Assembly (NCBI GenBank): GCA_937919655.1
Contig: CALFPJ010000015.1
Location: 1 to 64,000, forward strand
Length of the DNA: 64,000 bases
Origin: an uncultured Gemmatimonadales bacterium
GTDB lineage: Bacteria > Gemmatimonadota > Gemmatimonadetes > Longimicrobiales > Gaopeijiaceae
Direction: 5' to 3'
Under the pieces are notes generated by a model that saw only the letters and a list, made by a program, of their open reading frames with translations, had not been told where the DNA came from and did no database searches. Numbering within the stretch: position 1 is the first letter of the stretch; every line of letters begins with the position of its first letter. A program made the translations under genes and the position numbers. This document shows, piece after piece, positions 25,855-35,251 of this stretch.

Positions 25855-28839
25855 TCAGACAGTCGCTGCCGGTTGCCGGGGGATGGCAAGAACACCCTTT
25901 CGTTTGCGGCCATTGAGCACAGCTAGGATCGGTTCGTCGAAGCGTAGAAGGCGTACAACTCCGTCACTGCTCACTTCTGAAGTCTCCCCCAACAAGTCCC
26001 AATCAACAACACCCTCACCGGCACTTTCGTTGACCGTGAGGAACCCAATTCCAAGCGATACCAGATTCTGATAGAAGTGGGTGCCTTGGGACGGAGTGAC
26101 GCGGAAGTCGCGGAACCCCGCCTCGACTATCAAGCGGGCCTCAGAGATGTCCTCCCAGCGTACCGGGATGCCGAGCCAAGGGTGAGTCGAACCCCACCTC
26201 CCGACCCCTATCAGGGCATAGTGGCGACCCTCTGCTTTCAGGCGCGCGTTCATGCGGGCGACGCCTTCGGCACACTCGGCGCTCCGCGCACGATCGAAGT
26301 TGTTCCGGTCCACCACCACGATGTCGTGCAGGCCTTCAATGCGCCCGTGCCCGAGGACCGACGGACTCTCACAAATCACCCGCCGATCACCGATGTTGTC
26401 GAGACGGACATCCCCCTCCTCACGCGCGACAGCAAGCGGCCGCAATTGTAGGAAGGCGAATTCAGAGTGGCTGTCGGGGTCAGAACTCAGTGTGACGGCG
26501 AACTCGATTTCGACGGGCAGTCGCGTCCCGGCCATGCCAAGAATCAAGAGCTCCTGAAGAATCTCAGCCAGGGGAAAAATTCCGTGCTTGAGGACCGGCG
26601 CAAAAGACACAACAGGAACACCCGGTCGACCCAGTCCATCATAGATGACGTTGTTCTCGGCCGAGTACGTCGACCCAACCGGAGCGAGGGTGCCATCTGC
26701 GGCTGCGTCCCTGAGGGTGAGCCGCACCACTGCGCCGTCGTGCCTCCATCCTCCTGGTGGCGGCGGCTCCCCAAGCTGCAGCCCGTAGAAGACTCGCTGC
26801 GAGTGATCCAGCATATCCTCGACTGATGAATGCTCGAGAATGTGACCCGGGTGGGGGGGAGCAAAACGAAGACACGCCTCGCCCTCAGCCACGGTCTTTC
26901 CGAGCCCCAACGCGACCGCCGCAATACCATCTTCCGGGCGTCCCGGCGGAGTCGGATAGTAGTTGTGCGACCGAGCCACCCCCGAGAAATGCGGATAAAA
27001 GCGGTCTCCGTGCGGCGCGCCCACGACACGTTGAATGATGACCGCCATCGCCTCTTCCTCCAGACGATACTGGGTAGCCCGGATGAACGCTCGTGCGCTC
27101 GATGCGTAGGTGGTCGCGTAGACTCGCTTCACCGCATCCAACAGCTGCTCCAAGCGTGTGTCGATGCTGTCTGCGTCATTCGGCAACAACCAGGTGCCGT
27201 AGACCCCTGCGAGAGGCTGCTGGGGGGAGTCCTCAAGCAGGCTCGACGAGCGCACGGCGATGGGTGCGGTCACCACCTCCAAGACACTCCGAAGCTGTTG
27301 CACCACGTCGGGCGGCAGGTCAGCTGCCAAGAAGCGCGCCAACGTCTCCTCGTCGTCGTCATTTTGTAGGGCAAAAGGACGCAACTCGTTGTCGTCCAGG
27401 AAGCGATTGAACACTTCCGTGCCCAGCACGATCGCGGCGGGCACCGTGACTCGGATGCCCGGAAAACGATCAGTGATCCGTACTTCGTCAATCAGGCGGC
27501 TCGCGAAAGCGAGTCCACGACCCTTACCGCCGAGGGACCCGCCCCCGATCTGGACCAGACCCTCTTCGCCGTCGAACAGTCCTACCCGGAACGGAACGAC
27601 CGATCCTCGGTTGCGCTCCCTTCGATAACGGTCGATGTCGTGGACCAAGCTCTGACGCAGGTCCTCCACGCTCTCGTAGTCCGCCACCACCCGTGCACGC
27701 AGCTTGCTCGCCAGTCCGAATTCGCCCCGAGCACGGAGCCATCTGGAGAAATCGTGACGGCGAGCGTGAAACGCGACGCTGTCCGCAGGTGCTACGACGA
27801 GAAGTCCGACCAAGCTCTTGAGGTCTTTTGCCCGCGTGATCTCGAACCCGGCTGCGTCACGAAAAATGAAGTCGCCAAAAAAGAGATGAGACGACAGGTA
27901 TGCGCGCACCTGTCCCAGAAAATCCGGAGACCCCTTGAGCATGAAACCCACGCCAAGGGCGGCAGCCACCGCACGATTTCCTTCGTGCGAGGACTGGAGG
28001 GCGATGGGCACTTCCGGTTCCAACGCCCGAATCGCCGCTACGAGTTCCTCCCCGGCCGTGGCGCTTGAGGTGCCGTCCCTCGGAAAGCGCATGTCCGAAA
28101 AGACGCCCATGATGGACGAGCGGTACTGCGCAAACACGCTGAACGCGTCCTCATACGTCGTCGCAAGAAGAACTTTTGGACGAGCCCGGGCGCGCATGAT
28201 CCGCTGCACCCGGTTGCCTGCCTCCAATTGAACGGCATCCGAAAGATTCTGCAGCTCTCGATAGACGAGCGGCATGAACGCCGAGTAGAAGCGGACGTTG
28301 TCCTCGACCACCAGGAAGATCGGCACGCCGACACGGGTGTCCTGCTGGGCGTTCTGCAGATCTTCCACGAGCTGCACGATCGCCAGCAGGATGCCGGCGT
28401 CACCTTGGTATACAAAGCGGCCGATGATGTTGGCGGCGTCCCCAACCTCTTCGTGCGGCCGTAATTCCTCTCGGTCGTATGCGAGGACGGCTATTGGAAC
28501 GTCGTGGCCCACCTCCTGAAAAGCCTTCGCCAACTGGACCGCGTCCATATCGCCGACGTGCGGACTCGTCACTACAAGGTCGACGGGACGATGGTCCATA
28601 GCCAGCAGCTTAAGTGCTGCCCGCCCCGACGAGACCCGCGTGAGTGCCGGGGGCTCACGCGGGGAGGCTTCCATAAATGTCCCGAGCACCTTGTCATGGA
28701 GGTGGCCGTCTTCTGCCAAGATGAAGGACTCGTAGAGCGACGACACCAGCATGACGTGACGAACCTGGCGCCCCATCAGATCACGATAGCCACCCTGGCG
28801 GGCGCCAAAGCGCTCTGAGAAATCGAAAACCGACTTCAT
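25855..28839 (-). CDS. Receiver-like plus PEP/pyruvate-binding (PPDK_N) domain protein
   Basis: The 994-residue cytosolic protein starts with two response-regulator-like domains (about residues 28-150 and 170-320; the second has VPIFLVVEDNVRFYSAF and a phospho-site region GVFSDMRFPRDG). The middle and C-terminal part is an ATP-grasp-type PPDK_N domain: GGGSLGGKGRGLAFASRLIDE (about 432) and IAVRSSSLLEDSPQQPLAGVYGT (about 522). This is the ATP-binding half of PEP synthase and pyruvate phosphate dikinase. The phosphohistidine swivel and PEP-binding barrel of those enzymes are not seen. It is therefore not a normal PpsA; phosphotransfer to an unknown partner or signalling is possible. Lies 56 bases upstream of gdhA on the same strand. 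Confidence 0.8.
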   Translation of the reverse strand: MKSVFDFSERFGARQGGYRDLMGRQVRHVMLVSSLYESFILAEDGHLHDKVLGTFMEASPREPPALTRVSSGRAALKLLAMDHRPVDLVVTSPHVGDMDAVQLAKAFQEVGHDVPIAVLAYDREELRPHEEVGDAANIIGRFVYQGDAGILLAIVQLVEDLQNAQQDTRVGVPIFLVVEDNVRFYSAFMPLVYRELQNLSDAVQLEAGNRVQRIMRARARPKVLLATTYEDAFSVFAQYRSSIMGVFSDMRFPRDGTSSATAGEELVAAIRALEPEVPIALQSSHEGNRAVAAALGVGFMLKGSPDFLGQVRAYLSSHLFFGDFIFRDAAGFEITRAKDLKSLVGLLVVAPADSVAFHARRHDFSRWLRARGEFGLASKLRARVVADYESVEDLRQSLVHDIDRYRRERNRGSVVPFRVGLFDGEEGLVQIGGGSLGGKGRGLAFASRLIDEVRITDRFPGIRVTVPAAIVLGTEVFNRFLDDNELRPFALQNDDDEETLARFLAADLPPDVVQQLRSVLEVVTAPIAVRSSSLLEDSPQQPLAGVYGTWLLPNDADSIDTRLEQLLDAVKRVYATTYASSARAFIRATQYRLEEEAMAVIIQRVVGAPHGDRFYPHFSGVARSHNYYPTPPGRPEDGIAAVALGLGKTVAEGEACLRFAPPHPGHILEHSSVEDMLDHSQRVFYGLQLGEPPPPGGWRHDGAVVRLTLRDAAADGTLAPVGSTYSAENNVIYDGLGRPGVPVVSFAPVLKHGIFPLAEILQELLILGMAGTRLPVEIEFAVTLSSDPDSHSEFAFLQLRPLAVAREEGDVRLDNIGDRRVICESPSVLGHGRIEGLHDIVVVDRNNFDRARSAECAEGVARMNARLKAEGRHYALIGVGRWGSTHPWLGIPVRWEDISEARLIVEAGFRDFRVTPSQGTHFYQNLVSLGIGFLTVNESAGEGVVDWDLLGETSEVSSDGVVRLLRFDEPILAVLNGRKRKGVLAIPRQPAATV

Positions 28840-28873
28840 CGCCGCCGCCGCTACCAGCCGCTCATGATCGCCA

Positions 28874-30544
28874 TCAGTTCACCCCGGACCCTCGGGCCGC
28901 TCGACCCCCGCGCTGACCCGTGTGCTCGCCGTCTCTCAGCGTCACCACACCGTTCACGACCACAACGGGAATGCCCACCGGGTACTGATGCGGAGCCTCG
29001 AAGGTCGCCTGATCCGACACGGTGGAGGGGTCGAACGCCACGAGGTCAGCAAACGCGCCGACCTCGATGACACCACGTCCACCAAGTTTCAATTTCTGGG
29101 CCGGCATCTGTGTCACTTTGTGGATCGCTGACTCCAGTGTGAGCGCCCCGGTGTCACGTACGTAATGGCCCAACAGACGAGGGAAGGTGCCGTAGCCTCG
29201 TGGATGCGGAGAACCGCCAGAGAGCGGTCCGTAAGGCGCATAAATGCCGCCGTCGGAGCACACCATGCCGAGCGGGTGCGCCAAAATCTTCGCCGTATTC
29301 TCTTCACCCATGCCGTGACCGATCATCCCAACTCCGCCGCCATTCGCTTCGAGCAGTTCGAGCGTGAGCGCATAGGGCTCGACACCACGGTCGCGCGCCA
29401 GATCACCCATCAACTTGCCACGTGCATAGGCAGTGGCCGCGTTCGTGCTCGTGATCTGTACGGAATTCCAATCTCCGAGGAGGGCGACCTTGTCCCGGCA
29501 CGCGCGTTCGAGCCTAGCCGCGGTGTCGGGAGCTCTGAGGCGCCTCAGGAACGCCTCGTTTCCGCCCGACCGATATGCGTTCGGGAAGAGGTTGGAGAGA
29601 CCGGTCGAGTAGGCCGTGTACGGATAACGATCGAAATGGACATCGACCCCTTCGGCACGTGCGCGCTCAATCAAGTTGAGCGCCGCGTCGGCCTTCCAAT
29701 AGTTGCGTTGCCCCTGTGCCTTTAGATGAGAAATCTGGACAGGAACGCCGGCCACTCGGCCCACATGAAGCGCCTCCTCTACGGCACCCAAGAGTCGGTC
29801 GTCCTCGTTACGCATATGGGAGGCGTACGGATAACCCGTCCCCTGTAGGACGGACGCCAAGGCAACGAGCTCGTCCGCGTCCGCGAAGCCGCTGGGTGTG
29901 TATTCCAGCCCCGATGACAAGCCCACGCATCCGCCCTCGATCTGCTGGCGCAGGAGCGCCTGCATCCGTGCGATCTCCGCATCTGTAGCAGGGCGGTCTT
30001 CGTTCCCGACTACCAATCCCCGCAGCGCTCCGTTGCCGACCATGGTGGCGAGATTGACCGCCGCGCCCTCACGGTCCATGCGGCCCAAAAAACCCACCGG
30101 GTCGCGGAAGTCGATTTCTACATTGTACTGCCTGCGGTAGCGATCGCGCGTCGACTCGAAGCCCTCGTCGGACCACGGGCCGACCGACCCGCCGTCTTGC
30201 CCTACGACCTCAAGGGTGACGCCCTGACGAATACGGCTTTCCGCATTGTTGTTCACCAGCAAGGACATGTCGGCGTGGGAGTGCACATCAATGAAGCCCG
30301 GCGCCAGAGCGAGCCCTGTCAGATCGATCTCGTTAGATCCGGCGGCCAGCTTCGGACCCAAATCGGTAATGCGGTCGCCCGTAATCCCGATATCAACCTC
30401 CCGACCCGCCCGCCCTGTGCCATCAAAAACCGTCGCGCCGCGTAAAACCAAGTCGGCCCGTCGCTTTCCGTATACAAGACCGGGAGCCACGAGTGATCCC
30501 GCCCCCGCAAATGCCGAAGCTCGAACGAAAGTCCGTCGTTTCAT
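28874..30544 (-). CDS. D-aminoacylase-type amidohydrolase, Tat-exported
   Basis: The 556-residue enzyme opens with a twin-arginine signal (MKRRTFVRASAFAGAGSLVAPGLV), which fixes the start at 30544 rather than the upstream 30577. The metal-binding FIDVHSHADMS (about residues 84-94), VPVQISHLKAQG, and the late SDGG...HPRGYGTFPRLLG segment identify the N-acyl-D-amino-acid deacylase branch of the amidohydrolase superfamily. It would hydrolyse N-acylated D-amino acids or related amides outside the cytoplasm, perhaps from peptidoglycan or dietary peptides. The gene lies between the PPDK_N gene and a small unknown gene, all on the minus strand with short gaps. Confidence 0.87.
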   Translation of the reverse strand: MKRRTFVRASAFAGAGSLVAPGLVYGKRRADLVLRGATVFDGTGRAGREVDIGITGDRITDLGPKLAAGSNEIDLTGLALAPGFIDVHSHADMSLLVNNNAESRIRQGVTLEVVGQDGGSVGPWSDEGFESTRDRYRRQYNVEIDFRDPVGFLGRMDREGAAVNLATMVGNGALRGLVVGNEDRPATDAEIARMQALLRQQIEGGCVGLSSGLEYTPSGFADADELVALASVLQGTGYPYASHMRNEDDRLLGAVEEALHVGRVAGVPVQISHLKAQGQRNYWKADAALNLIERARAEGVDVHFDRYPYTAYSTGLSNLFPNAYRSGGNEAFLRRLRAPDTAARLERACRDKVALLGDWNSVQITSTNAATAYARGKLMGDLARDRGVEPYALTLELLEANGGGVGMIGHGMGEENTAKILAHPLGMVCSDGGIYAPYGPLSGGSPHPRGYGTFPRLLGHYVRDTGALTLESAIHKVTQMPAQKLKLGGRGVIEVGAFADLVAFDPSTVSDQATFEAPHQYPVGIPVVVVNGVVTLRDGEHTGQRGGRAARGSGVN

Positions 30545-30589
30545 GTGCTTGCACGCTCCATGTGTGGTGGCCGTCACGGCCCGACGGAG

Positions 30590-30847
30590 CTAACCCCGCC
30601 GACTACGCCCCGGTTCAAGACCTCCCGCATGCAAGATCTTCTCCTGCAAACGAGCCCCCTCCTCATCCGTAAAATCCAAAACCTGCCTCACAGCCGCATC
30701 AATTAGATCGTAAGTCTCAATCGGAAAATCGCTCCCCTCCGCGTGCCTCAGGGCCCCGCGCAAAGAAGCCAATTCCTTTTCAGCCTTCTCCGCCGCCCGC
30801 CTCAACCGATTCAAAGCCTTACGAGCCTCAGATTCAGCACTACTCAT
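30590..30847 (-). CDS. Small helical hypothetical protein
   Basis: The 85-residue charged protein is predicted helical, with heptad-like spacing over ARKALNRLRRAAEKAEKEL (residues 8-26) and a second helical part around DLIDAAVRQVLDFTDEEGARLQEKI. It has no signal or membrane helix, and I recognise no family. It may be cotranscribed with the amidohydrolase gene 45 bases downstream. Codon use looks like real coding sequence, but the call rests on that and on length only. Confidence 0.5.
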   Translation of the reverse strand: MSSAESEARKALNRLRRAAEKAEKELASLRGALRHAEGSDFPIETYDLIDAAVRQVLDFTDEEGARLQEKILHAGGLEPGRSRRG

Positions 30848-30978
30848 AAGTTCCCAAAGCCATCAAGAAAAAAGGTGGTTCCTCCGATGCAGTCGTGTCC
30901 GCAACCAAGCTGTGACTCGCACCGACGACAAAACCAACTTGCCGCAGAAGCCCCCCCCAAACAACGTGCCTCCGCCCG

Positions 30979-31133
30979 CGAAGGGGCGGGGCGCTTTCGC
31001 CTCACGCAGCGATATCGGCGCCGGGACCCGGTCGGCCCGGCGTCGCTTAGCGAAGCCTCACTCAGAACCGGGTGGCCTTAAAGCGAACGGCGAAAGCGAT
31101 CGCGAAGAGAGGCAAAAGCGCCCCGCCCCTTCG
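30979..31133. repeat. Intergenic inverted repeat with nested hairpin
   Basis: It sits in a 324-base gap (30848-31171) with no credible gene. The arm CGAAGGGGCGGGGCGCTTTC (start of 30979-31001) is repeated inverted at 31111-31133 with one mismatch in 23. Inside is a second structure, CGCCGGG...CCCGGCG, around 31018-31041, flanked by AGCGA/TCGCT. The whole could fold into a long branched RNA or cruciform just upstream of the ypdA-like gene. Its sequence differs from the palindrome at 4053-4279, although the layout is similar. Confidence 0.55.
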
Positions 31134-31171
31134 ACCCTGGAACCCAAGCAAAGATGTAACTAGTCTCCAAC

Positions 31172-32152
31172 ATGAATGAGCGATTAGAACTCCTAGTAGT
31201 AGGCGCCGGCCCGTGCGGCATCGCCGTAGGCGCCGCCGCAAAGAAGGCTGGCGTCTCATGCGTCCTCGTCGACCGCGGCTGTATTACAAGCTCGCTCACC
31301 GACTACCCGTACTACATGACCTTTTTTAGCACGGCAGTCATGCTGGAGGTCGGCGACGTTCCGTTCACGATTCCGGAATCGAAGCCAACTCGACGTGAGG
31401 CGCTGACTTACTATCGGCGCGTCGTCGCACATTGGGACATCGATGTGCGGCAGTACCAAAACGTGGAGCGGGTCGAGGGTACCGCAGGGGATTTCACCGT
31501 GCATACGAGGAAGCGTGACGGGACCAGTGAGGTCTTTCGCTGCGCGGCGGTCGTATTCGCCACCGGTGGTTTCCATCACCCGAACTTCCTCGAGGTCCCG
31601 GGCGAGAAGCTCGACAAGGTCCACCACTACTACCACGAACCCTACGCGTACTACGACCAGGACGTTGTTGTCGTAGGCGCAGGGAACTCAGCCGTTGAGT
31701 CGGCGCTGGAGATGTACCGCAACGGATCCCGCGTCACGCTGGTGCACTTTCTCGACAAGATCGACCGGGGGGTGAAGCCCTGGGTGGTACCCGATATCAC
31801 AAATCGATTAGAAAAGGGTGATATCGCCGTCCATTGGAACAGCCGTATCACCGAAATCACCGGAACTTCGGTTACGGTGACGCACGGCGAATCGGGCGAC
31901 GTGACAGAGATCCCGAACGACTTCGTGGTGGCGATGACGGGCTGGAGGGCGGACCACACCCAGTTGCGTGACCTTGGCGTAGAGATCGACGACGACACCG
32001 GCATCCCGCACCATGACAAAGCGACGATGTGCACCAACGTGCCCGGCCTCTACATCGCAGGCGTGATCGCGGCCGGCCACAACGCGAACAAGATCTTCAT
32101 CGAGAACGGCCGCCAGCACGGCGGGTTGATTGTGGCGGACCGGCAGGCCTAG
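31172..32152 (+). CDS. ypdA: YpdA/Bdr-type NADPH flavoprotein (bacillithiol disulfide reductase family)
   Basis: The 326-residue FAD/NAD(P)-binding protein has two Rossmann motifs: VVGAGPCGIAVGAAAKKAG (residues 9-27, FAD) and VVVGAGNSAVESALE (about 166-180, NADPH). Typical YpdA text CITSSLTDYPYYMTFFSTA follows the first. YpdA/Bdr reduces oxidised bacillithiol in Firmicutes and also occurs in other phyla. The fit is good, but whether this organism makes bacillithiol cannot be seen here. Monocistronic, preceded by the 30979-31133 palindrome and followed by a strong hairpin. Confidence 0.87.
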   Translation: MNERLELLVVGAGPCGIAVGAAAKKAGVSCVLVDRGCITSSLTDYPYYMTFFSTAVMLEVGDVPFTIPESKPTRREALTYYRRVVAHWDIDVRQYQNVERVEGTAGDFTVHTRKRDGTSEVFRCAAVVFATGGFHHPNFLEVPGEKLDKVHHYYHEPYAYYDQDVVVVGAGNSAVESALEMYRNGSRVTLVHFLDKIDRGVKPWVVPDITNRLEKGDIAVHWNSRITEITGTSVTVTHGESGDVTEIPNDFVVAMTGWRADHTQLRDLGVEIDDDTGIPHHDKATMCTNVPGLYIAGVIAAGHNANKIFIENGRQHGGLIVADRQA

Positions 32153-32181
32153 TTCGGCAGCACTGGACCTCCAATAGGCGA

Positions 32182-32224
32182 CGCCGGCCGAGAGGAGCCC
32201 CAAGCGGAGCCCTCCCGGCCGGCG
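32182..32224. terminator. Bidirectional hairpin between convergent genes
   Basis: A stem CGCCGGCCG / CGGCCGGCG (9 bp, extended by GAGG/CCTC after one mismatch) lies between the ypdA-like gene and the convergent BNR gene. No clear U-tract, so factor-independent termination is only plausible. Confidence 0.5.
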
Positions 32225-32290
32225 ATCACGCGGGTCGTCACCCTACGTGCACCCGGCCACCCTACGATCGTGTTCGAGCGAGACGCTGGA

Positions 32291-35110
32291 TCAGTTCATC
32301 CACACATCTTCGAGCACACGTAGGGTGGTCGTGTACTTCTCACCACCTACCGAGAGCGTGACACGATAGACGCCAGGATCGGCCGGCCGACCCTGGTTTC
32401 CGCCGAATCCACCACCGCCACGCCCAGTCGGCGGCGGCGGATCGCTACGCAGGTTCCACTGGACGCGATTGAGGCCAGCCAGACCGGTGCCCTCGAGCGT
32501 CCGGAACACCTCGCCGCTGACAGCATCCGCAATCGTAATGCTCACAGCCCTCGTGGTCTCATCCGACAGATAGTAGTGGACCGCGGAACCCGTTGGGGCG
32601 CTTTCGCCAGTCCAATTTTTGTCACCCGTGACCGAACGTCCCTGAGTCGGATCACTCCGCCACTGTATGGCTTCCCTCGGCTCGAACAGGTGAACGTCTT
32701 TCGCAAGAATTTCGGTCGTGAAGTCCTGCAGCGCGGTCATGTCGTCCATGACGTAAACGGACCGGCCGTGCGTGGCCAGGACTAGGTCGTTGTCACGTGG
32801 ATGGACCAGGACATCATCGATTCGAACCACCGGCAATCCGTTCATGAACGGGTGCCACTCTTTACCCTCATCCCCGGAGATAAAAAAGCCGAACTCGGTC
32901 CCCGCATAAAGAATGTCGACGTTGCGGGGGTCCTGCCGCACGGTATTCACGTTCCCAAACTCCGGGAGATTGGCTGCGATACTCGTCCAGGTCGCACCAT
33001 AGTCGTGCGTGGCGTAGACATAGGGCTTGAGGTCATCTGACCGATGGCCGTCAATCGACACGTAGGCCGCCGCCGGATCGAAATGGGACGCCTCCACTCG
33101 TGACACGTAGTACTCAGTCGTGCCACCGGGGAGGTTCTTGCTGACCTCGGTCCACGTGGCGCCGCCGTCACGGCTGACCTGGATATTACCATCGTCGGTG
33201 CCCATCCAAAACACGCCGGGCACGAGGGGCGACTCCGCGATTGACACGCCCGTGCTCCACAAATTCACCCCGTCGTTTCGCGATAGGTTGCAGTCGATGC
33301 CCCGCGCTAACTGAGTGCACCGCGGCACGTCGTTGCGCACGCCCATCAACTGGATCGGGTCGCGATCTTTACTCTTCGTCAGATCCGCGCTCATGGTCCA
33401 CGTGTCCCCACGGTCCCGAGATGTGAAGAACCGATTACCAGCCACGTAGACCGTGCTCGGGTTATGGGGCGAGAGCAGGATCGGGGTGTTCCAGTTCCAG
33501 CGAATTTGATCGGAGGCGTCCGGGGCAGGAACAATGTTCCCTACGCCGTCGCCACCGCCACCGCCCGCCGGACGCGGGCGAATGCTGACGGCTTCCCCGG
33601 TCGCGAGGTCGGTCCGCCGCACGTTCCCGTTCTGAGATTCGGAGTAGATGATGTTGGAATCCGTCGGATCAATCTGCGAGTAGAAACCGTCGCCGCCGCC
33701 CGAACGGAACCAGTCCTGCGCCAGGATGTTACCGGTGCGCATCGAACTCGGCCCACACCATGAGCCGTTGTCCTGCAGTCCCGTGCACACATTATACGGG
33801 CGCGCCATGTCGACGGACGCGTGATAGGGCTGACCCACCGCCCATGTCCGCAACGACTCCCACGTTTCGCCTTGGTCGTAGGAGACGTCTACGGATCCAT
33901 CGTTACCAATCATGATATGGTCGTGATTGGTCGGATTGATCCAAAGCGCGTGCTGATCCACATGGCCGTATCCGTCTAGCGTTTCCCATGTCTGGCCACC
34001 GTCCCTGGACTTCGCCACCTGCTGATCTACGGTATAGACAAGGTCCGGGTCCGACGGGGACACGCGGATCTGACTGAAGTACATGGGCCGTCCGTTCTCA
34101 TTGCTGCGGAACTGCCAATTCTGGCCGCCATCCGTCGACCGCCACACGCCATTCCACTGCTGGTCGGCCGGCAATTCGCCGTCCCGCTGTAGCGCCACCC
34201 ACGCCGACCGTTCCTCGTCGGTCAGCGGCGACGCCTTATCGGCGGCGACTTCGATCTGAGCGTAGATCATGTTGGGGTTCGCCGCGGTCGTCGCCAAGGC
34301 AATTCGGCCCATAGTACCCGTGGGCAGGCCGTTCCCTTCCATCCGACCCCAATTGTCACCGCCGTCGCTGGACACCCAAATGCCGCTGCCTTCTCCACCA
34401 CCGACGAAGCAGCACGCCGATCGGCGGCGCTGGTAGGTGGCAGCCATGAGGTGGGTGGGGTCGTCCGGTTTGATAATCAGATCTGTGGCGCCCGTGTTCT
34501 CGTCCACTCGGAGAACGTGGGTCCAAGTTGCACCCCCGTCCGTCGTCTTGAAGACACCGCGTTCCGGATTCGCTCCGAAAAGGTGGCCATTCGCGGCTAC
34601 CCAGGCGGTGTTGGGATCCGAGGGATGTACCACGACGCGCGCGATCGACTGAGTCTCTGCCAATCCCATGAAGGTGAACGACGCTCCTCCATCAGTGGAC
34701 TTGTAGACGCCCGCACCAAACGACGCACTCTGGCGATTGTTGGACTCGCCCGTACCGACGTACACGACGTTCGTGTTCGAAGGTGCGATGCCGATCGCGC
34801 CAACAGAATGTGTGCCAAATTCGTCGAAGATCGGCGTGAATGTCGTCCCGTTGTTCACGGTCTTCCACAAACCACCGGTCGCAAACCCTACGTAGTACAC
34901 GAACGGGTTGTGCGGATCTACCGCGATGTCATCGACACGCCCGCCCTGCCCGGCCGGCCCGATCGAGCGCCACACCATGGGCCGCAGCAGCGGGTTGTCC
35001 GACTGGTTCACGACAGACGCAGTTGTGACTTGAGCCGTCGAAGACGAGGGAAGCGACAATGCCGCGACCGTGAGGACGAGCAAATATCGGAGGAGCCTCG
35101 AAGGGGACAT
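32291..35110 (-). CDS. Secreted BNR/VPS10-sortilin-type beta-propeller protein
   Basis: The 939-residue protein (start 35110, chosen because MSPSRLLRYLLVLTVAALSLP is a signal peptide; 35137 adds nine residues) carries many BNR/Asp-box repeats. Examples are STDGGASFTFMG, TTDGGATWTHV, SSDGGDNWGRM, SRDGGQTWETL and SRDGGATWTEV. It folds as one or two large propellers like the VPS10/sortilin and photosystem-stability-like glycosyl-hydrolase-related families. A C-terminal region with ADPGVYRVTLSVGGEK resembles a FlgD-like Ig fold. Catalysis is uncertain; a role in binding or degrading extracellular polymers is typical. No secretion tag beyond the signal peptide is obvious. Confidence 0.87.
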   Translation of the reverse strand: MSPSRLLRYLLVLTVAALSLPSSSTAQVTTASVVNQSDNPLLRPMVWRSIGPAGQGGRVDDIAVDPHNPFVYYVGFATGGLWKTVNNGTTFTPIFDEFGTHSVGAIGIAPSNTNVVYVGTGESNNRQSASFGAGVYKSTDGGASFTFMGLAETQSIARVVVHPSDPNTAWVAANGHLFGANPERGVFKTTDGGATWTHVLRVDENTGATDLIIKPDDPTHLMAATYQRRRSACCFVGGGEGSGIWVSSDGGDNWGRMEGNGLPTGTMGRIALATTAANPNMIYAQIEVAADKASPLTDEERSAWVALQRDGELPADQQWNGVWRSTDGGQNWQFRSNENGRPMYFSQIRVSPSDPDLVYTVDQQVAKSRDGGQTWETLDGYGHVDQHALWINPTNHDHIMIGNDGSVDVSYDQGETWESLRTWAVGQPYHASVDMARPYNVCTGLQDNGSWCGPSSMRTGNILAQDWFRSGGGDGFYSQIDPTDSNIIYSESQNGNVRRTDLATGEAVSIRPRPAGGGGGDGVGNIVPAPDASDQIRWNWNTPILLSPHNPSTVYVAGNRFFTSRDRGDTWTMSADLTKSKDRDPIQLMGVRNDVPRCTQLARGIDCNLSRNDGVNLWSTGVSIAESPLVPGVFWMGTDDGNIQVSRDGGATWTEVSKNLPGGTTEYYVSRVEASHFDPAAAYVSIDGHRSDDLKPYVYATHDYGATWTSIAANLPEFGNVNTVRQDPRNVDILYAGTEFGFFISGDEGKEWHPFMNGLPVVRIDDVLVHPRDNDLVLATHGRSVYVMDDMTALQDFTTEILAKDVHLFEPREAIQWRSDPTQGRSVTGDKNWTGESAPTGSAVHYYLSDETTRAVSITIADAVSGEVFRTLEGTGLAGLNRVQWNLRSDPPPPTGRGGGGFGGNQGRPADPGVYRVTLSVGGEKYTTTLRVLEDVWMN

Positions 35111-35251
35111 CGGTCCACTCCCTGATTTTGGGTCCACCCGGAGAAGTGGGCCGCGTGTGATGTGAGATCGTCAAAGTGGATCGCCGGCGGCGATCCCGTC
35201 AAACGTCACTGCCGATTCGCTGGACAGCGCCACGCCCCGAGGCCCATCAAG

